Below the pieces are notes generated by a model. That model saw only the letters and a program-made list of their open reading frames with translations, did no database searches and was not told the DNA's origin. From positions 310,001 to 374,000 of the forward strand of contig CAWBWL010000001.1 in assembly GCA_963792485.1 (NCBI GenBank): a stretch of 64,000 nucleotides of DNA. Reading direction: 5' to 3'. The position numbers were made by a program, and so were the translations under genes. The stretch comes from JANOYJ01 sp963792485 (GTDB lineage Bacteria > Pseudomonadota > Alphaproteobacteria > Rhizobiales > Rhizobiaceae). This document shows, in pieces, positions 34,029 to 43,402 of this stretch (its first letter is position 1; the number at the start of each line of letters is the position of its first letter).

Positions 34029-34712
34029 ATGAGCCCGCGCACTATTCTGATTGTCGAGGACGACACCGACCTTCGCCAAACCCTTGTTGAACAGCTTCAG
34101 CTCTATGAGGAATTCGCCATCACCGCCGAGGACACCGCCACGAAAGGCATCCAGTCCGCGCGCGCCGGCCAAATGGATCTTATGATCATGGATGTCGGCC
34201 TGCCGGACATGGACGGGCGCGAGGCGGTGAAAATCCTGCGCAAGGGCGGCTTCAAGGCGCCGATCATCATGCTGACCGGCCACGACACGGATTCCGACAC
34301 GATTCTGGGCCTGGAAGCAGGGGCGAATGATTATGTCACCAAACCGTTCCGTTTCGCCGTGCTGCTCGCCCGCATCCGCGCGCAATTGAGGCAGCACGAG
34401 AACTCCGAAGATGTCACCTTCACGGTCGGACCCTATTCTTTCCGGCCAAGCCAGAAGCTTCTGATCGACAAAAAGAACTCCAAAATCCGCCTCACCGAAA
34501 AAGAGGCGGCGATCATCAAATATCTCTACCGCGCCGGCGACAAGGTGATCTCGCGCGACACGCTTCTGGAGGAAGTCTGGGGCTATAATTCAGGCGTGAC
34601 GACGCATACGCTCGAAACCCATGTTTACCGCCTTCGCCAGAAGATCGAGCGTGATCCTTCCAAAGCGGAAATTCTTGTGACAGAAAGCGGAGGTTATAAA
34701 CTCGTACCGTGA
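34029..34712 (+). CDS. OmpR-family response regulator, CenR-like
   Basis: A 227-aa two-component regulator. The receiver holds ILIVEDDTDLRQTLVEQL (acidic pocket), phospho-acceptor Asp55 in MIMDVGLPDMDG, Thr83 in MLTGHDTDSD and Lys105 in DYVTKPFRF. The C-terminal winged helix has LTEKEAAIIKYLYRAGDKVISRDTLLEEVWG and HTLETHVYRLRQKIERDP. The full-length pattern closely resembles CenR, the envelope regulator that is essential in several alphaproteobacteria. No histidine kinase is adjacent. The symbol is left empty because paralogues are hard to exclude without a tree. Confidence 0.85.
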   Translation: MSPRTILIVEDDTDLRQTLVEQLQLYEEFAITAEDTATKGIQSARAGQMDLMIMDVGLPDMDGREAVKILRKGGFKAPIIMLTGHDTDSDTILGLEAGANDYVTKPFRFAVLLARIRAQLRQHENSEDVTFTVGPYSFRPSQKLLIDKKNSKIRLTEKEAAIIKYLYRAGDKVISRDTLLEEVWGYNSGVTTHTLETHVYRLRQKIERDPSKAEILVTESGGYKLVP

Positions 34713-34724
34713 TGCCGGGGGATC

Positions 34725-35180
34725 ATGGCCATCGAAGACGACATAAGGCTGTTCTCGATTGTGCCGTTCCTGCAAGGATTCGGGCCGGAATCGCTGCGTC
34801 TGCTGGCCTTTGGCTCCGAGCGCCTCGTTCTGCGCCCCGGCCGCGAGCTCTACCGCGCCAATCAGGCGGCGGATTGCGGCTTCATTGTCTCTTCTGGCGA
34901 AATTCTGCTTTCCAGCGATACTGAGACCGGCACACAGAGCCATGGCCGCTATGGTCGCGGCGCGCTGCTCGGCGAACTCGCTCTGATCGCCCCCTCAAGA
35001 CGCCCGGTCAACGCCACCGCGGCCACTGAGGCCGAAGTGGTGCGCATCAGCCGCTCGGTTTTCATGCGCATAGTCGCTGAATATCCGGACATCGCCGCAA
35101 AACTCCACAAGCGCATCTCGGCGGAATTCACCGGAATGGCTGCAAAAGTCGCAAAGCTCGGGCCGAGTTTCTCCGACTGA
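34725..35180 (+). CDS. Cyclic nucleotide-binding domain protein
   Basis: A 151-aa stand-alone cNMP-binding (CRP-type) beta-barrel. The features are FLQGFGPESLRLLAFGSERL, LYRANQAADCGFIVSSGEILL and the phosphate-binding cassette region RYGRGALLGELALIAPSRRPVNATAATEAEVVRISR. It lacks the DNA-binding helix-turn-helix of Crp/Fnr proteins, so it probably works through partner proteins. It lies 12 bases after the response regulator and is likely co-transcribed, perhaps linking a cyclic nucleotide signal to the regulator; that link is inference. Confidence 0.82.
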   Translation: MAIEDDIRLFSIVPFLQGFGPESLRLLAFGSERLVLRPGRELYRANQAADCGFIVSSGEILLSSDTETGTQSHGRYGRGALLGELALIAPSRRPVNATAATEAEVVRISRSVFMRIVAEYPDIAAKLHKRISAEFTGMAAKVAKLGPSFSD

Positions 35181-35191
35181 CAAGCCGACCC

Positions 35192-35232
35192 TTGATTTTC
35201 TGCCATTTGGCAGTATATTGTCTGCCAATTGG
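35192..35232 (+). promoter_or_regulatory. Promoter and operator of Xre/RES module
   Basis: The -35 TTGATT (35192-35197) and -10 TATATT (35214-35219) are 16 bases apart. Between them lies the perfect palindrome CTGCCATTTGGCAG (35200-35213), and a second related half CTGCCAATTGG (35222-35232) covers the start region. Binding of antitoxin to these sites would repress transcription, as usual for toxin-antitoxin operons. Confidence 0.7.
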
Positions 35233-35243
35233 AGATAGCAGAC

Positions 35244-35681
35244 ATGGCTCTTGCGCATCAGGTCACGAATACCGCGATACAAGCGGCGAACACAAATCTG
35301 GCGGAAAGCCCGGTGCGCGCGCGGCTGACGCCAGCGGCCGTGGCGGGTATGGTCAATCTCGCGGATATCTGGCGTCTTAACACGGCTGAGATCTGCACGC
35401 TGCTCGGCGATGTTTCGGAACGGACCTGGTTCCGGATGAAAAATGGCGGCTGGACCGGTGTTCTCTCGCAGGATTCGCTCACCCGCATCAGCGCGCTGAT
35501 CGGCATTTTCAAAGGCCTCAATCTTCTGTTTTCCGAAAAGCTCGCCAATGAATGGGTGAGCCTGCCCAACACAGGCGCGCTGTATGGCGGCCGCCGTCCG
35601 CTCGATGTCATGATCGACGGCGGCATCCCTTCGCTGCTTCTGGTGCGCCGCCATGTTGACGCGCTGCGGGGCGGCTTGTGA
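35244..35681 (+). CDS. Antitoxin Xre/MbcA/ParS family
   Basis: A 145-aa antitoxin partner of the RES toxin. It has a helix-turn-helix-like segment ICTLLGDVSERTWFRMKNG and the C-terminal MbcA/ParS toxin-binding region SALIGIFKGLNLLFSEKLANEWVSLPNTGALYGGRRPLDVMIDGG. It would bind and block the toxin and repress the operon through the palindromes upstream. The frame opens five codons earlier at 35229; ATG at 35244 with GGAGATAG upstream is preferred. Its stop overlaps the toxin's GTG start (GTGA). Confidence 0.9.
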   Translation: MALAHQVTNTAIQAANTNLAESPVRARLTPAAVAGMVNLADIWRLNTAEICTLLGDVSERTWFRMKNGGWTGVLSQDSLTRISALIGIFKGLNLLFSEKLANEWVSLPNTGALYGGRRPLDVMIDGGIPSLLLVRRHVDALRGGL

Positions 35682-36370
35682 CGGCCCTGCCACCCAAAAC
35701 AGTCATCGCGCAGAAAGAATCGGTCCGCCTCATTCCGACGGGGCGTCTCAAACAGCCTGTGCTCAAACCCCTAGCGGCAAGCCAGGCGGCGCTGGATGAT
35801 CTCGCTGAACTCGAAGGCGCCACCAGCGGACGGCTGATGGCGCAGAAGGGCGGCTTGTTCGAACTCGATCCACGCGAACTGGTCTTCGGCAGCCCCGGCT
35901 ACACCTTTGTCAACGCCGCCTTCACCTATACGCGCCCAGGCGGCAACCGATTCAACAGCGACGAGCGCGGTGCCTGGTATTGCGGTTTTGACGCTGAGAC
36001 TTCGCTTGCGGAAGTTTCGTATCATTTGACGCGCGAGCTGGACGCGATTGGCCGGTATGACAATGTCACCGACTATGCCGAACTGATCGCCGATTTCATC
36101 GGCGGGTTTCACGATCTGCGCGGAGCGGACTTCGCAAATGATCCCTGCCTCGCGCCGGACACGGCGACTGCCTATCCGGCAGGGCAGGCGCTGGCGCGTG
36201 AACTGCGGCTGCAGCATCAGTCTATCGGCATCATCTACCCATCCGCCCGCAAGCAGGATGGCGTGTGCCTCGCGGCATTTTTTCCGAGCCTCGTGCAGAA
36301 TCTGCGGCAGGGCGGGATTTGGCGGCTGGAATGGAAGGGCAGACGTGAGCCGGCAATCTCCGCTCTCTGA
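35678..36370 (+). CDS. RES family NAD+ phosphorylase toxin
   Basis: A 230-aa RES-domain toxin. Members degrade NAD+ by phosphorolysis or hydrolysis, halting growth. The R-E-S arrangement is visible: the early arginine in RPGGNRFNSDERGAWYCGFDAETSLAEV with its nearby acidic residues, and the later serine in IGIIYPSARKQDG. GTG start at 35678 overlaps the antitoxin stop, so the two products are made in a coupled ratio. The toxin is longer than minimal RES proteins, with an N-terminal about 70-residue extension. Confidence 0.88.
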   Translation: MTALPPKTVIAQKESVRLIPTGRLKQPVLKPLAASQAALDDLAELEGATSGRLMAQKGGLFELDPRELVFGSPGYTFVNAAFTYTRPGGNRFNSDERGAWYCGFDAETSLAEVSYHLTRELDAIGRYDNVTDYAELIADFIGGFHDLRGADFANDPCLAPDTATAYPAGQALARELRLQHQSIGIIYPSARKQDGVCLAAFFPSLVQNLRQGGIWRLEWKGRREPAISAL

Positions 36371-36398
36371 AGCATGGCAAGACGCCCTGACATCCCGC

Positions 36399-36808
36399 TC
36401 ATTTTTTCCCCGCGCGGCCCGAAACATTAAACTCCACTGCGGCGCGGATCAGCGCCTTGAACGCCGCCTCGTCGATCGCCTCTCCCTCGCTGATATCAAT
36501 CGCCCGCCGCGCATTGCCTTCAAGGCTGGAGTTGAACAGGCGCGACGGGTCGGCCAGCGCCGCGCCCTTGTGAAACGTCAGCTTCACGACGCTCTTATAG
36601 GTCTCGCCGGTGCAGATGATGCCGTCATGCTCAAACACCGGCACCCCGCGCCATTTCCACGTCTCGGTCACTTCCGGGTCCGCCACATGGATGAGCGCCC
36701 GTACCCGGGCCAGCGCTTCGCCGCGCCAATCGCCAAGCTCGGCAATGCGGGCGGTTATGAGATCGGAGGGGGGCGGTCTCCGCCTGAAACGGCTTCCGTT
36801 TTCTTCAT
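36399..36808 (-). pseudogene. DUF1801 protein gene with 1-nt frameshift
   Basis: The downstream frame reads VADPEVTETWKWRGVPVF, ICTGETYKSVVKLTFHKGAAL and FKALIRAAVEFN, a DUF1801 (YdhG-like) domain. A short upstream piece, MKKTEAVSGGDRPP..., followed by ARIAELGDWRGEALARVRALIH, joins it if one C is added to the C6 run at 36767-36772. The span of 410 bases is one base short of 137 codons. A GGGAGA site precedes the ATG at 36808. Either a natural homopolymer deletion or a sequencing error; alternatively a shorter product could start at GTG 36686. Confidence 0.7.
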
Positions 36809-36916
36809 GTCAGAAGATCTCCCAATGGAAGTTTGCTTATTATGCATGTCGATTTTAGACAGAGAGCAAATGCAAGAGGCGCTTCAAGATGTATGCGTGA
36901 GCGGCAGAAGACCCCC

Positions 36917-37339
36917 TCACATCCGCTCCCCCTCCAACCGGCTCGCCTGCCGCACCCACTCCACGAACTGCCGCTCATCCACCGCTTCCCCCTCAACCAC
37001 ATGCAAATACCGCGTGCTCAGCGTCTTGGAGCCGACCGGCGGCAGAGGCTTGAGCTGGGTGCCGCGGAAGAAGGCAATTTTGATGAATTTCGCATAGCAA
37101 TGCATGCTGAGGAACCAGCCGTTTCCCACCATGCCATACATCGGCGAGTTCCACTTGACGGCCTTCTGAACATTGGGGACGGTTTGCACAATCAGCGCGT
37201 CGATGCGGTTGGCCGCAGCGGTTTTCCAGCCCGGTGCAGCCGTGATCCATGCCTCTACTGGCGCGTCGCCATAAGCTTTGGCAATCTGCGGATTGCCACC
37301 GGAGAGAAGGATTGGTGTGTCCGGAGAATTACCTGTCAT
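36917..37339 (-). CDS. DUF1801 domain protein
   Basis: A 140-aa YdhG-like protein. Family markers are IDALIVQTVPNVQKAVKWNSPMYG, GWFLSMHCYAKFIKIAFFRGTQL and the final FVEWVRQASRL. DUF1801 (iron-chaperone/frataxin-like fold) proteins have unknown roles. It lies 109 bases upstream of the frameshifted DUF1801 gene, so the locus holds two family members on the same strand; their sequence similarity is only moderate. Confidence 0.85.
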   Translation of the reverse strand: MTGNSPDTPILLSGGNPQIAKAYGDAPVEAWITAAPGWKTAAANRIDALIVQTVPNVQKAVKWNSPMYGMVGNGWFLSMHCYAKFIKIAFFRGTQLKPLPPVGSKTLSTRYLHVVEGEAVDERQFVEWVRQASRLEGERM

Positions 37340-37378
37340 GCTCAGTAGAATAATCGCGCGGACCCCAAGCGCAAGCTT

Positions 37379-38178
37379 CTATTCAAACCGCGCCAGCACC
37401 GGCACATGATCACTCGTGCGCTCCCATCCCCGTGCTTCGCGTAAAATCTCGATCTCTTTCAGCCCCGCCTCCATGCCGGGCGTCGCCCAGATATGGTCGA
37501 GCCGCCGCCCACGGTTCGACAGAGCCCAGTCGGCGGCGCGGTAGCTCCACCAAGTGTAGAGCTTGTCCGGCTCCGGCGTATGCAGGCGCATCAGATCCTG
37601 CCATTTACCAAAGGCACGCATCGCCTCGAAGCTCGTGGTCTCAATGGGCGTATGGCTGACAACATTCAAAAGCTGTTTGTGCGACCAGACATCATGCTCC
37701 AGCGGGGCAATATTGAGATCGCCGACGAGAATGGACGGATGCGCCGCCGCATCCGCAGTGATCTTGCGCATTTCGTCGACGAATTTCAGCTTGTGGGCAA
37801 ATTTCGGATTGATCTTCACATCCGGCTCGTCGCCGCCCGCCGGCACGTAGAAATTATGCACACGCACGGTCTTCTTGCCCAAATTCACATCGACCGACAC
37901 ATGGCGCGCATCATCGATCTCACAGAATTTGCGCTTTTCCACGATGGTGAGCGGATGGCGGGAGAGCGTGGCGACGCCGTGATAGCCCTTCTGCCCGTGC
38001 ACGGCCTGATAATGATAGCCGAGCGCGGCGAAAGTCTCGCCGGGATACTCCTCCTCGCGGCATTTGATCTCCTGCAGGCACAGAGCACATCCGGCTGGCG
38101 CAGCGCCAGATATTTCGAGACCAGATCCTTGCGCAGGCGCACGGAGTTGATGTTCCAGGTGGCGATGGAAAAGGGCAT
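37379..38178 (-). pseudogene. xth: Exodeoxyribonuclease III (frameshifted)
   Basis: A base-excision repair AP endonuclease. The N-terminus FSIATWNINSVRLRKDLV (from ATG 38178) is in one frame up to about 38080. From there LCLQEIKCREEEYPGETF, LVGDLNIAPLEHDVW, SYRAADWALSNRGRRLDHIW and the end SDHVPVLARFE are in another. The span is 800 bases, not a multiple of three, and a duplicated TG in CTCTGTGCCTG accounts for the shift. All catalytic motifs exist across the two pieces, so an indel error or a very recent lesion is likely. As read, no complete enzyme is made from one frame. Confidence 0.82.
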
Positions 38179-38323
38179 GCGCCCTTCTGGCAGCGTCAGA
38201 ACATGATGGCAAGTCTTGAGCTGAAGGGCGGTTTCAGCCCGCCGCACTCATCACCGGTTTCTCACAGTCAATTGAGACGACGCGCCGGAAATCGCCGCTA
38301 ATCTCCAGCCAAAGGAGTAAATC

Positions 38324-38947
38324 ATGGCCCTGTTGCGCGCGCTTTTCGTGATCTTGCTGTTCCACACATCTGGCGCCGCCGCGCAGGAAACGCCTGCGAG
38401 AGTGCAGCAGGGACTGACGCCGGAGATCACCGAAAAGCTGCGGCGTGGCGGGCTCAACATCTTTTTCCGCCACGGCGCGACGCTGCACGAAAAAGACCCG
38501 GTGGAAAGTCAAACCGACGATCCGCTGCCAGCCAATTGCGCCTTGCAGCGGAATCTGTCGCGTGAGGGCGTTGAGCAAATGCGCGCCGTCGGCGCGGCGT
38601 TCGACGCGCTCGAAATTCCGGTGGGATCAGTGCGCGCCAGCCCGCTCTGCCGCTGTTATGATTCAGCCTGGCATGCCTTTGGCCGCGCCGAGCGCGACCG
38701 CAATCTGATGCTGAACGGCGACACGCCTGAAGGCGATCCTTCGCAGGCGCGGCCTTGGCGCCATATGCGCAATCTCGGCAAGGTGCCCCCCGCCGCGCTC
38801 ACCAACTCCGTCTTTATCAGCCACAGCCGCACGGGCGAAATCTTCGGGACGGACGTGTTGATGGAGGGAGAAGCGGTGATTGTCGAACCCGACGGCAAAG
38901 GCGGCTGGGCGCTGCTTGCACGCGTGACAGCCGATGAATGGAAGTAG
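38324..38947 (+). CDS. Exported histidine phosphatase family protein
   Basis: A 207-aa exported protein with signal peptide ending near GAAAQET (residue 21). The phosphoglycerate-mutase-like catalytic motif FFRHG (Arg49-His50-Gly51) is followed by CALQRNLSREGVEQM, VRASPLCRCYDSAW (the second arginine region) and a late SHSRTGEIFG His. The substrate is unknown; similar proteins are periplasmic phosphatases. RBS AAGGAG precedes the ATG by eight bases. Convergent with lolA. Confidence 0.8.
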   Translation: MALLRALFVILLFHTSGAAAQETPARVQQGLTPEITEKLRRGGLNIFFRHGATLHEKDPVESQTDDPLPANCALQRNLSREGVEQMRAVGAAFDALEIPVGSVRASPLCRCYDSAWHAFGRAERDRNLMLNGDTPEGDPSQARPWRHMRNLGKVPPAALTNSVFISHSRTGEIFGTDVLMEGEAVIVEPDGKGGWALLARVTADEWK

Positions 38948-38955
38948 AGGAAGGC

Positions 38956-39582
38956 TTACTTGCCGTTATTCCGCTTCTGGTTAGCCTCATTGATCCGCAG
39001 ATAATCGATCTTGAACAGCGCCGGATCGAGCTTCACGCCCTCCTCGACATTGAAGATCATCACAGTCGTATCAAGGCCCTTGGCGTCGGTGATCGTCCAC
39101 TGGCGCAAGTCGTAATTGTTCGGGTCAAACATCATTGAGATTTTGGAATCGCCGAAGATCGTCTTGTCGGCGAGCACGATAGTGGTCAGGTCCGCCTCTT
39201 CGCGTATGTCCTTCACCTTGCCGTCAGAAAGGTTGATCCGCTCTGACAGAAGCAGCTTCAGCGGCGTCTTGTCGAGCGTGTACATATCCCAGGTGTCGAG
39301 CTTCCTGTTGTTGATGACGACCGACTTGCCGTCGGCCACAACGCGGATCGGCGAAGGCTTTTCGTAATTGAAGCGGATTTTGCCGGGGCGCTCGATGAAG
39401 AACTTGCCGCCGGTCTGCTCGCCTTTCGGGCCGAACTGCACGAACTCGCCAGTCAGCGTTTTGACGCCGGAGAAATGATTGGCGATGTTCTGCGCCGCCT
39501 CGCTCGCCGCAGGATAAGCGGGGGCAGCAAAGGCAAGGGCGGCAGAGGCCGCAAGGGCCAAGGTCAAAAGCCGGATTTTCAT
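38956..39582 (-). CDS. lolA: Outer-membrane lipoprotein carrier LolA-like
   Basis: A 208-aa periplasmic protein. The signal peptide ends around AFAAPAYPA. The mature part shows the LolA fold: AQNIANHFSGVKTLTGEFVQFGPKGEQTGGKFFIERPGKIRFNYEKP, VVINNRKLDTWDMY and TTIVLADKTIFGDSKISMMFDP. LolA carries lipoproteins across the periplasm to LolB. It lies just downstream of ftsK, with the same strand, an arrangement common in alphaproteobacteria. GGAG precedes the ATG. Confidence 0.88.
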   Translation of the reverse strand: MKIRLLTLALAASAALAFAAPAYPAASEAAQNIANHFSGVKTLTGEFVQFGPKGEQTGGKFFIERPGKIRFNYEKPSPIRVVADGKSVVINNRKLDTWDMYTLDKTPLKLLLSERINLSDGKVKDIREEADLTTIVLADKTIFGDSKISMMFDPNNYDLRQWTITDAKGLDTTVMIFNVEEGVKLDPALFKIDYLRINEANQKRNNGK

Positions 39583-39649
39583 GTCAGTAATTCTCCGTAT
39601 CTTGGCGCAACTTAAGGACCGAGTTTGGCCCCATCATGGCGCATGACGC

Positions 39650-42307
39650 TCAATATTCTTCTTCCACCGGCACGAGAATTTCGCGCTTGCCGGCATGATT
39701 GGCCGGGCCGACAACGCCTTCCTTCTCCATCCGCTCGATCAGCGAGGCGGCGCGGTTATAACCGATGCCCAGACGCCGCTGGATGTAGGAGGTCGAGGCC
39801 TTTTTGTCGCGCAGCACGACAGAGACTGCTTGGTCATAGGGATCATCCGAATCCTCAAAATCGCCTTCCGCGCCGCCGCCGGACCCGCCATCCTCGTCGT
39901 CCTCGTCATCCTCTTCGGTGATCGAATCCAGATATTCCGGCACCCCTTGCGTTTTCAGATGCGCGACGATCTTTTCGACCTCGTCATCTGAGACGAATGG
40001 CCCGTGCACACGCTGGATGCGCCCGCCACCAGCCATGAACAGCATGTCGCCCTGCCCAAGCAGCTGCTCGCCGCCCTGTTCGCCCAGGATTGTTCGCGAG
40101 TCGATCTTGGACGTGACCTGGAACGAGATGCGCGTTGGAAAGTTCGCCTTGATCGTGCCGGTGATGACATCGACCGACGGGCGCTGCGTCGCCATGACGA
40201 CGTGAATGCCGGCAGCGCGCGCCATCTGCGCCAGCCGCTGCACTGCGCCTTCAATGTCTTTGCCCGCGACCATCATCAGATCGGCCATCTCGTCGATGAT
40301 CACGACAATGAACGGCAATGGCTCGAGGTCGAGCACTTCGTTCTCATAGACCGCCTCGCCCGTGGCGCGGTCAAATCCGGTCTGCATGGTGCGCGACAGC
40401 CGCTCGCCTGAGGCCTTGGCCTGCGCGATGCGCTGGTTGAAGCCGTCAATATTGCGCACGCCGAGCTTGGACATTTTGCGATAGCGGTCTTCCATTTCCC
40501 GCACGGTCCATTTCAGCGCCACCACGGCCTTCTTCGGATCCGTCACCACGGGGGTGAGCAAGTGCGGAATGCCGTCATAAACGGACAGTTCCAGCATTTT
40601 CGGATCAATCATGATCAGACGGCACTCTTTAGGTGTCATCCGGTAGACGAGCGACAGGATCATCGTGTTGATAGCCACCGATTTGCCCGAACCGGTCGTG
40701 CCCGCGACCAGAAGATGGGGCATCTTGGCAAGATCGGCTGAAACCGGCTCGCCATTGATGTTTTTGCCAAGCGCGAGCACCAGCTTGCCCTTATTGTCCT
40801 CAAAATCCTTGCTCGCGATCATCTCGCGCAGATAGACCGTCTCGCGCCGCGTGTTCGGCAGCTCGATGCCAATGGCATTGCGGCCGGGAACGACAGCAAC
40901 ACGGGCGGCAATCGCGCTCATCGAACGGGCAATATCATCGGCAAGACCGATGACACGGGACGATTTTATCCCCGGCGCAGGCTCAAGCTCATAAAGTGTG
41001 ACGACCGGACCGGGCTTGACCTGAATGATCTCGCCCTTCACGCCGAAATCATCCAGCACGCCTTCCAGCAGCCGCGCATTCTGTTCGAGCGCGTCCTTGG
41101 ACAGGCTCGGATCGCGGACAATGTTCTTTGGCTCGCTCAGAAAATGCAGCGGCGGCAGGATAAAGCCGCCATCACTGAGGAAACTCGCCTGCGCCTCTTT
41201 TGCGACGCGCGCGCCGGGTTTGGGTTTTGCCGCAGGCGCGGCTACGCGCACCGGCTGACCTTCGCCGCCATCAGACAGGCGCGGCTCATGCATGCGCGAC
41301 ACGCGCCCCGCCGTGCGCGGCGCGAAATCGGATGGCGCAAAATCCTCGTCAAGATCAAACGGCGCTTCACCGTCTTCATCATCGGTGTCGAATTCGGCGT
41401 CTTCGGCAAATTTCGGCTCAACATGCGGCATGCGCGCCTGCGGTGGTGCGAAGGAGAAGTCCGGCTCCTGCCGCAAACGAGGCTGCGGCGCAGGCGACAT
41501 CGCCGGATCGTCCGGCGCGACGCGCACGCGGCTGCGCGGCTGCGCGCGCGGTTCATCAAACCCGTCATCCAGCGCGCGGCGCGGCGCGGTAAAGCGCGAG
41601 AATGCGGCGCGCAGCGAGAGCCAATAATGCGTCAGACCGCCGAGAAAGGCCTGCAACCCCCCGGTTTCAGCGGCGTCATCATCCAGAAGCTCGCCGGACG
41701 CGCTGCGGATTTCCTTGACTGGCACAGGAGCTGCCCGGTTGATGAGGCCCGCGCCATAAGTGAGCAGCCAAAGTCCCGGCACAAGAAATGGAACAGCGAG
41801 AATGAGCGAGACAATGCCTTTCGGGAAGCCGCCAATCACAACCCCCGGAATGCGCAGGACAAGATCCCCCAATACACCGCCAACGCCAACCGGCAGCGGC
41901 CATGTCTGTGGCGGATTGAGGCAGCCAAAGGCGGCGGCGGTCAAAAGCGCGCCAAAAAACCATGCCACGGCCCGCTTCGGCCGGCGGTAAAGCCCGCGCC
42001 CGCTCATCAGGAACAGCGACCAGAACAGCGCCGGCACCAAAGCCGGCAGAGCGGCAAGGCCGTAAAACTGCATCGAAAGATCGGCAAAAACTGCGCCGGG
42101 ATAGCCGAGCGCATTGGTCGCCTCGTTTGCCGTTGCATGGCTGAAGCTAGGATCCGCGACATTCCAAGTGGCAAGCGCGGCCACTGCGGCCAAAACCAGA
42201 ATCAGGATTGCAAGACCTGCGGCGATCTCAATCTGCCGCCAGACAAAGGCGTTGATACCGGACTTGTCGCGGTACATTTGAGTTGATGCGGAAGCACCCG
42301 AGCGCAT
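39650..42307 (-). CDS. ftsK: DNA translocase FtsK
   Basis: A septal DNA pump for chromosome dimer resolution. 885 aa. About four N-terminal membrane helices (residues 20-170), a proline/acidic linker of about 250 residues, then the RecA-like motor with Walker A GTTGSGKSVAINTMI, PLPFIVVIIDEMADLMMV (Walker B) and the C-terminal gamma winged helix SYIQRRLGIGYNRAASLIERMEKEGVVG that reads KOPS. The motif VATQRPSVDVITGTIKANFPTRISF is complete. The open frame extends to 42397; ATG at 42307 after CGAGGGATATTC is preferred. Promotes lolA downstream. Confidence 0.95.
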   Translation of the reverse strand: MRSGASASTQMYRDKSGINAFVWRQIEIAAGLAILILVLAAVAALATWNVADPSFSHATANEATNALGYPGAVFADLSMQFYGLAALPALVPALFWSLFLMSGRGLYRRPKRAVAWFFGALLTAAAFGCLNPPQTWPLPVGVGGVLGDLVLRIPGVVIGGFPKGIVSLILAVPFLVPGLWLLTYGAGLINRAAPVPVKEIRSASGELLDDDAAETGGLQAFLGGLTHYWLSLRAAFSRFTAPRRALDDGFDEPRAQPRSRVRVAPDDPAMSPAPQPRLRQEPDFSFAPPQARMPHVEPKFAEDAEFDTDDEDGEAPFDLDEDFAPSDFAPRTAGRVSRMHEPRLSDGGEGQPVRVAAPAAKPKPGARVAKEAQASFLSDGGFILPPLHFLSEPKNIVRDPSLSKDALEQNARLLEGVLDDFGVKGEIIQVKPGPVVTLYELEPAPGIKSSRVIGLADDIARSMSAIAARVAVVPGRNAIGIELPNTRRETVYLREMIASKDFEDNKGKLVLALGKNINGEPVSADLAKMPHLLVAGTTGSGKSVAINTMILSLVYRMTPKECRLIMIDPKMLELSVYDGIPHLLTPVVTDPKKAVVALKWTVREMEDRYRKMSKLGVRNIDGFNQRIAQAKASGERLSRTMQTGFDRATGEAVYENEVLDLEPLPFIVVIIDEMADLMMVAGKDIEGAVQRLAQMARAAGIHVVMATQRPSVDVITGTIKANFPTRISFQVTSKIDSRTILGEQGGEQLLGQGDMLFMAGGGRIQRVHGPFVSDDEVEKIVAHLKTQGVPEYLDSITEEDDEDDEDGGSGGGAEGDFEDSDDPYDQAVSVVLRDKKASTSYIQRRLGIGYNRAASLIERMEKEGVVGPANHAGKREILVPVEEEY

Positions 42308-42496
42308 GAATATCCCTCGCCAAACGCCCGCACGGCAAAACCTGCCTGCGGATTCTGCGCACTTTAGGGCTAGGAAGGTAAAGACCCTGTTAACCATGCA
42401 GGTTCAGTGCCGCTTAATCGGCGAGCGTCCGGATCGGCGTGGCGCCCGGTAGTGGGTCAGTCTGAATATCTGCCTGAGACCCTAAGCTGACACCAG

Positions 42497-43402
42497 TCAC
42501 AATTCCGGACGGTTTAAGGAGTTTGGCGTCAGATGTTGCGCGAGATGATCGATCAGCATGCGCAGGCGCCGGGGCATGGCCTGGCCGCCGAGATGGACGA
42601 TCTGCAGGAATGACGGCAGCGGCGCATAGTGGGTGAGCAGTCTGACAAGCTCGCCACTTGCCAGGTGATGCTCGATATCCCAGATTGACTTCAGCGCGAT
42701 ACCAAAACCCTGAACACACCAGTCGCGCACCTGCGTGCCGTCGTTGGTCATGCGATTGCCCTTTACCATCACCGTGAAATCCTTAGCGCCGGTGCGGAAT
42801 GACCATTCATTGTCGATCGTTTCGCCAAAGCGCATTAGCAGGCAGCTGTGCGCCTCAAGGTCTTGCGGATGTTGAGGCGTTCCGTGCCGCTCGACATAAT
42901 CGGGTGATGCACAAACAATGCGCCGGTTTTCACCGATCTTGCGGGCGTACAATTGGCTATCCTTGAGCGCGCCGAAACGTACAGCCACATCAATGCCCTG
43001 TCCTACGAGATCAATGTAGCCATCGGTCAGGCGAAGATCAATCTGCACATCCGGGTGTTGCGCCAGGAAACTGTCCAACAGGGGCGCGATGCGTGTGCGT
43101 CCAAGATCAAACGGCGCACTGATGCGAATCGGGCCAGACAGTCTTTCCACACCGCCGCGGATGCGCGCTTCCAGCTCTTCCGATTCAGCCAGGAGGCGGC
43201 GAGCGCCTTCGACAAGCAAACGCCCTTCTTCGGTCAGGCTGATTGACCGTGTCGTGCGGTTCACCAGTTTGGCAGCGTAATGCGCTTCGAGGGCGGCAAG
43301 CCTTTCCGACACAGTTGCTGGCGAAAGCCCAAAATCACGGCCCGCAGCAGCCAATCCCTGCTTTTCAGAAATGCGGACCAGAAGGGCGAGGCTGTTCAAC
43401 AT
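42497..43402 (-). CDS. LysR family transcriptional regulator
   Basis: A 301-aa regulator. The N-terminal winged helix reads SLALLVRISEKQGLAAAGRDFGLSPATVSERLAALEAHYAAKLVNRTTRSISLTEEG, and the substrate-binding domain follows. The frame extends to 43531, but the first 43 residues there have no family resemblance and overlap the regulatory gap; ATG at 43402 is right. It is divergent from the MFS transporter gene and probably controls that operon, as LysR regulators commonly do with their divergent neighbours. A co-inducer cannot be named. Confidence 0.9.
   Translation of the reverse strand: MLNSLALLVRISEKQGLAAAGRDFGLSPATVSERLAALEAHYAAKLVNRTTRSISLTEEGRLLVEGARRLLAESEELEARIRGGVERLSGPIRISAPFDLGRTRIAPLLDSFLAQHPDVQIDLRLTDGYIDLVGQGIDVAVRFGALKDSQLYARKIGENRRIVCASPDYVERHGTPQHPQDLEAHSCLLMRFGETIDNEWSFRTGAKDFTVMVKGNRMTNDGTQVRDWCVQGFGIALKSIWDIEHHLASGELVRLLTHYAPLPSFLQIVHLGGQAMPRRLRMLIDHLAQHLTPNSLNRPEL

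Noticed and set aside
41144..42286. 380-codon plus-strand open frame
   Set aside because: Antisense to the Pro-rich linker and membrane part of ftsK; composition is Arg/Ala-rich with no recognised domain.
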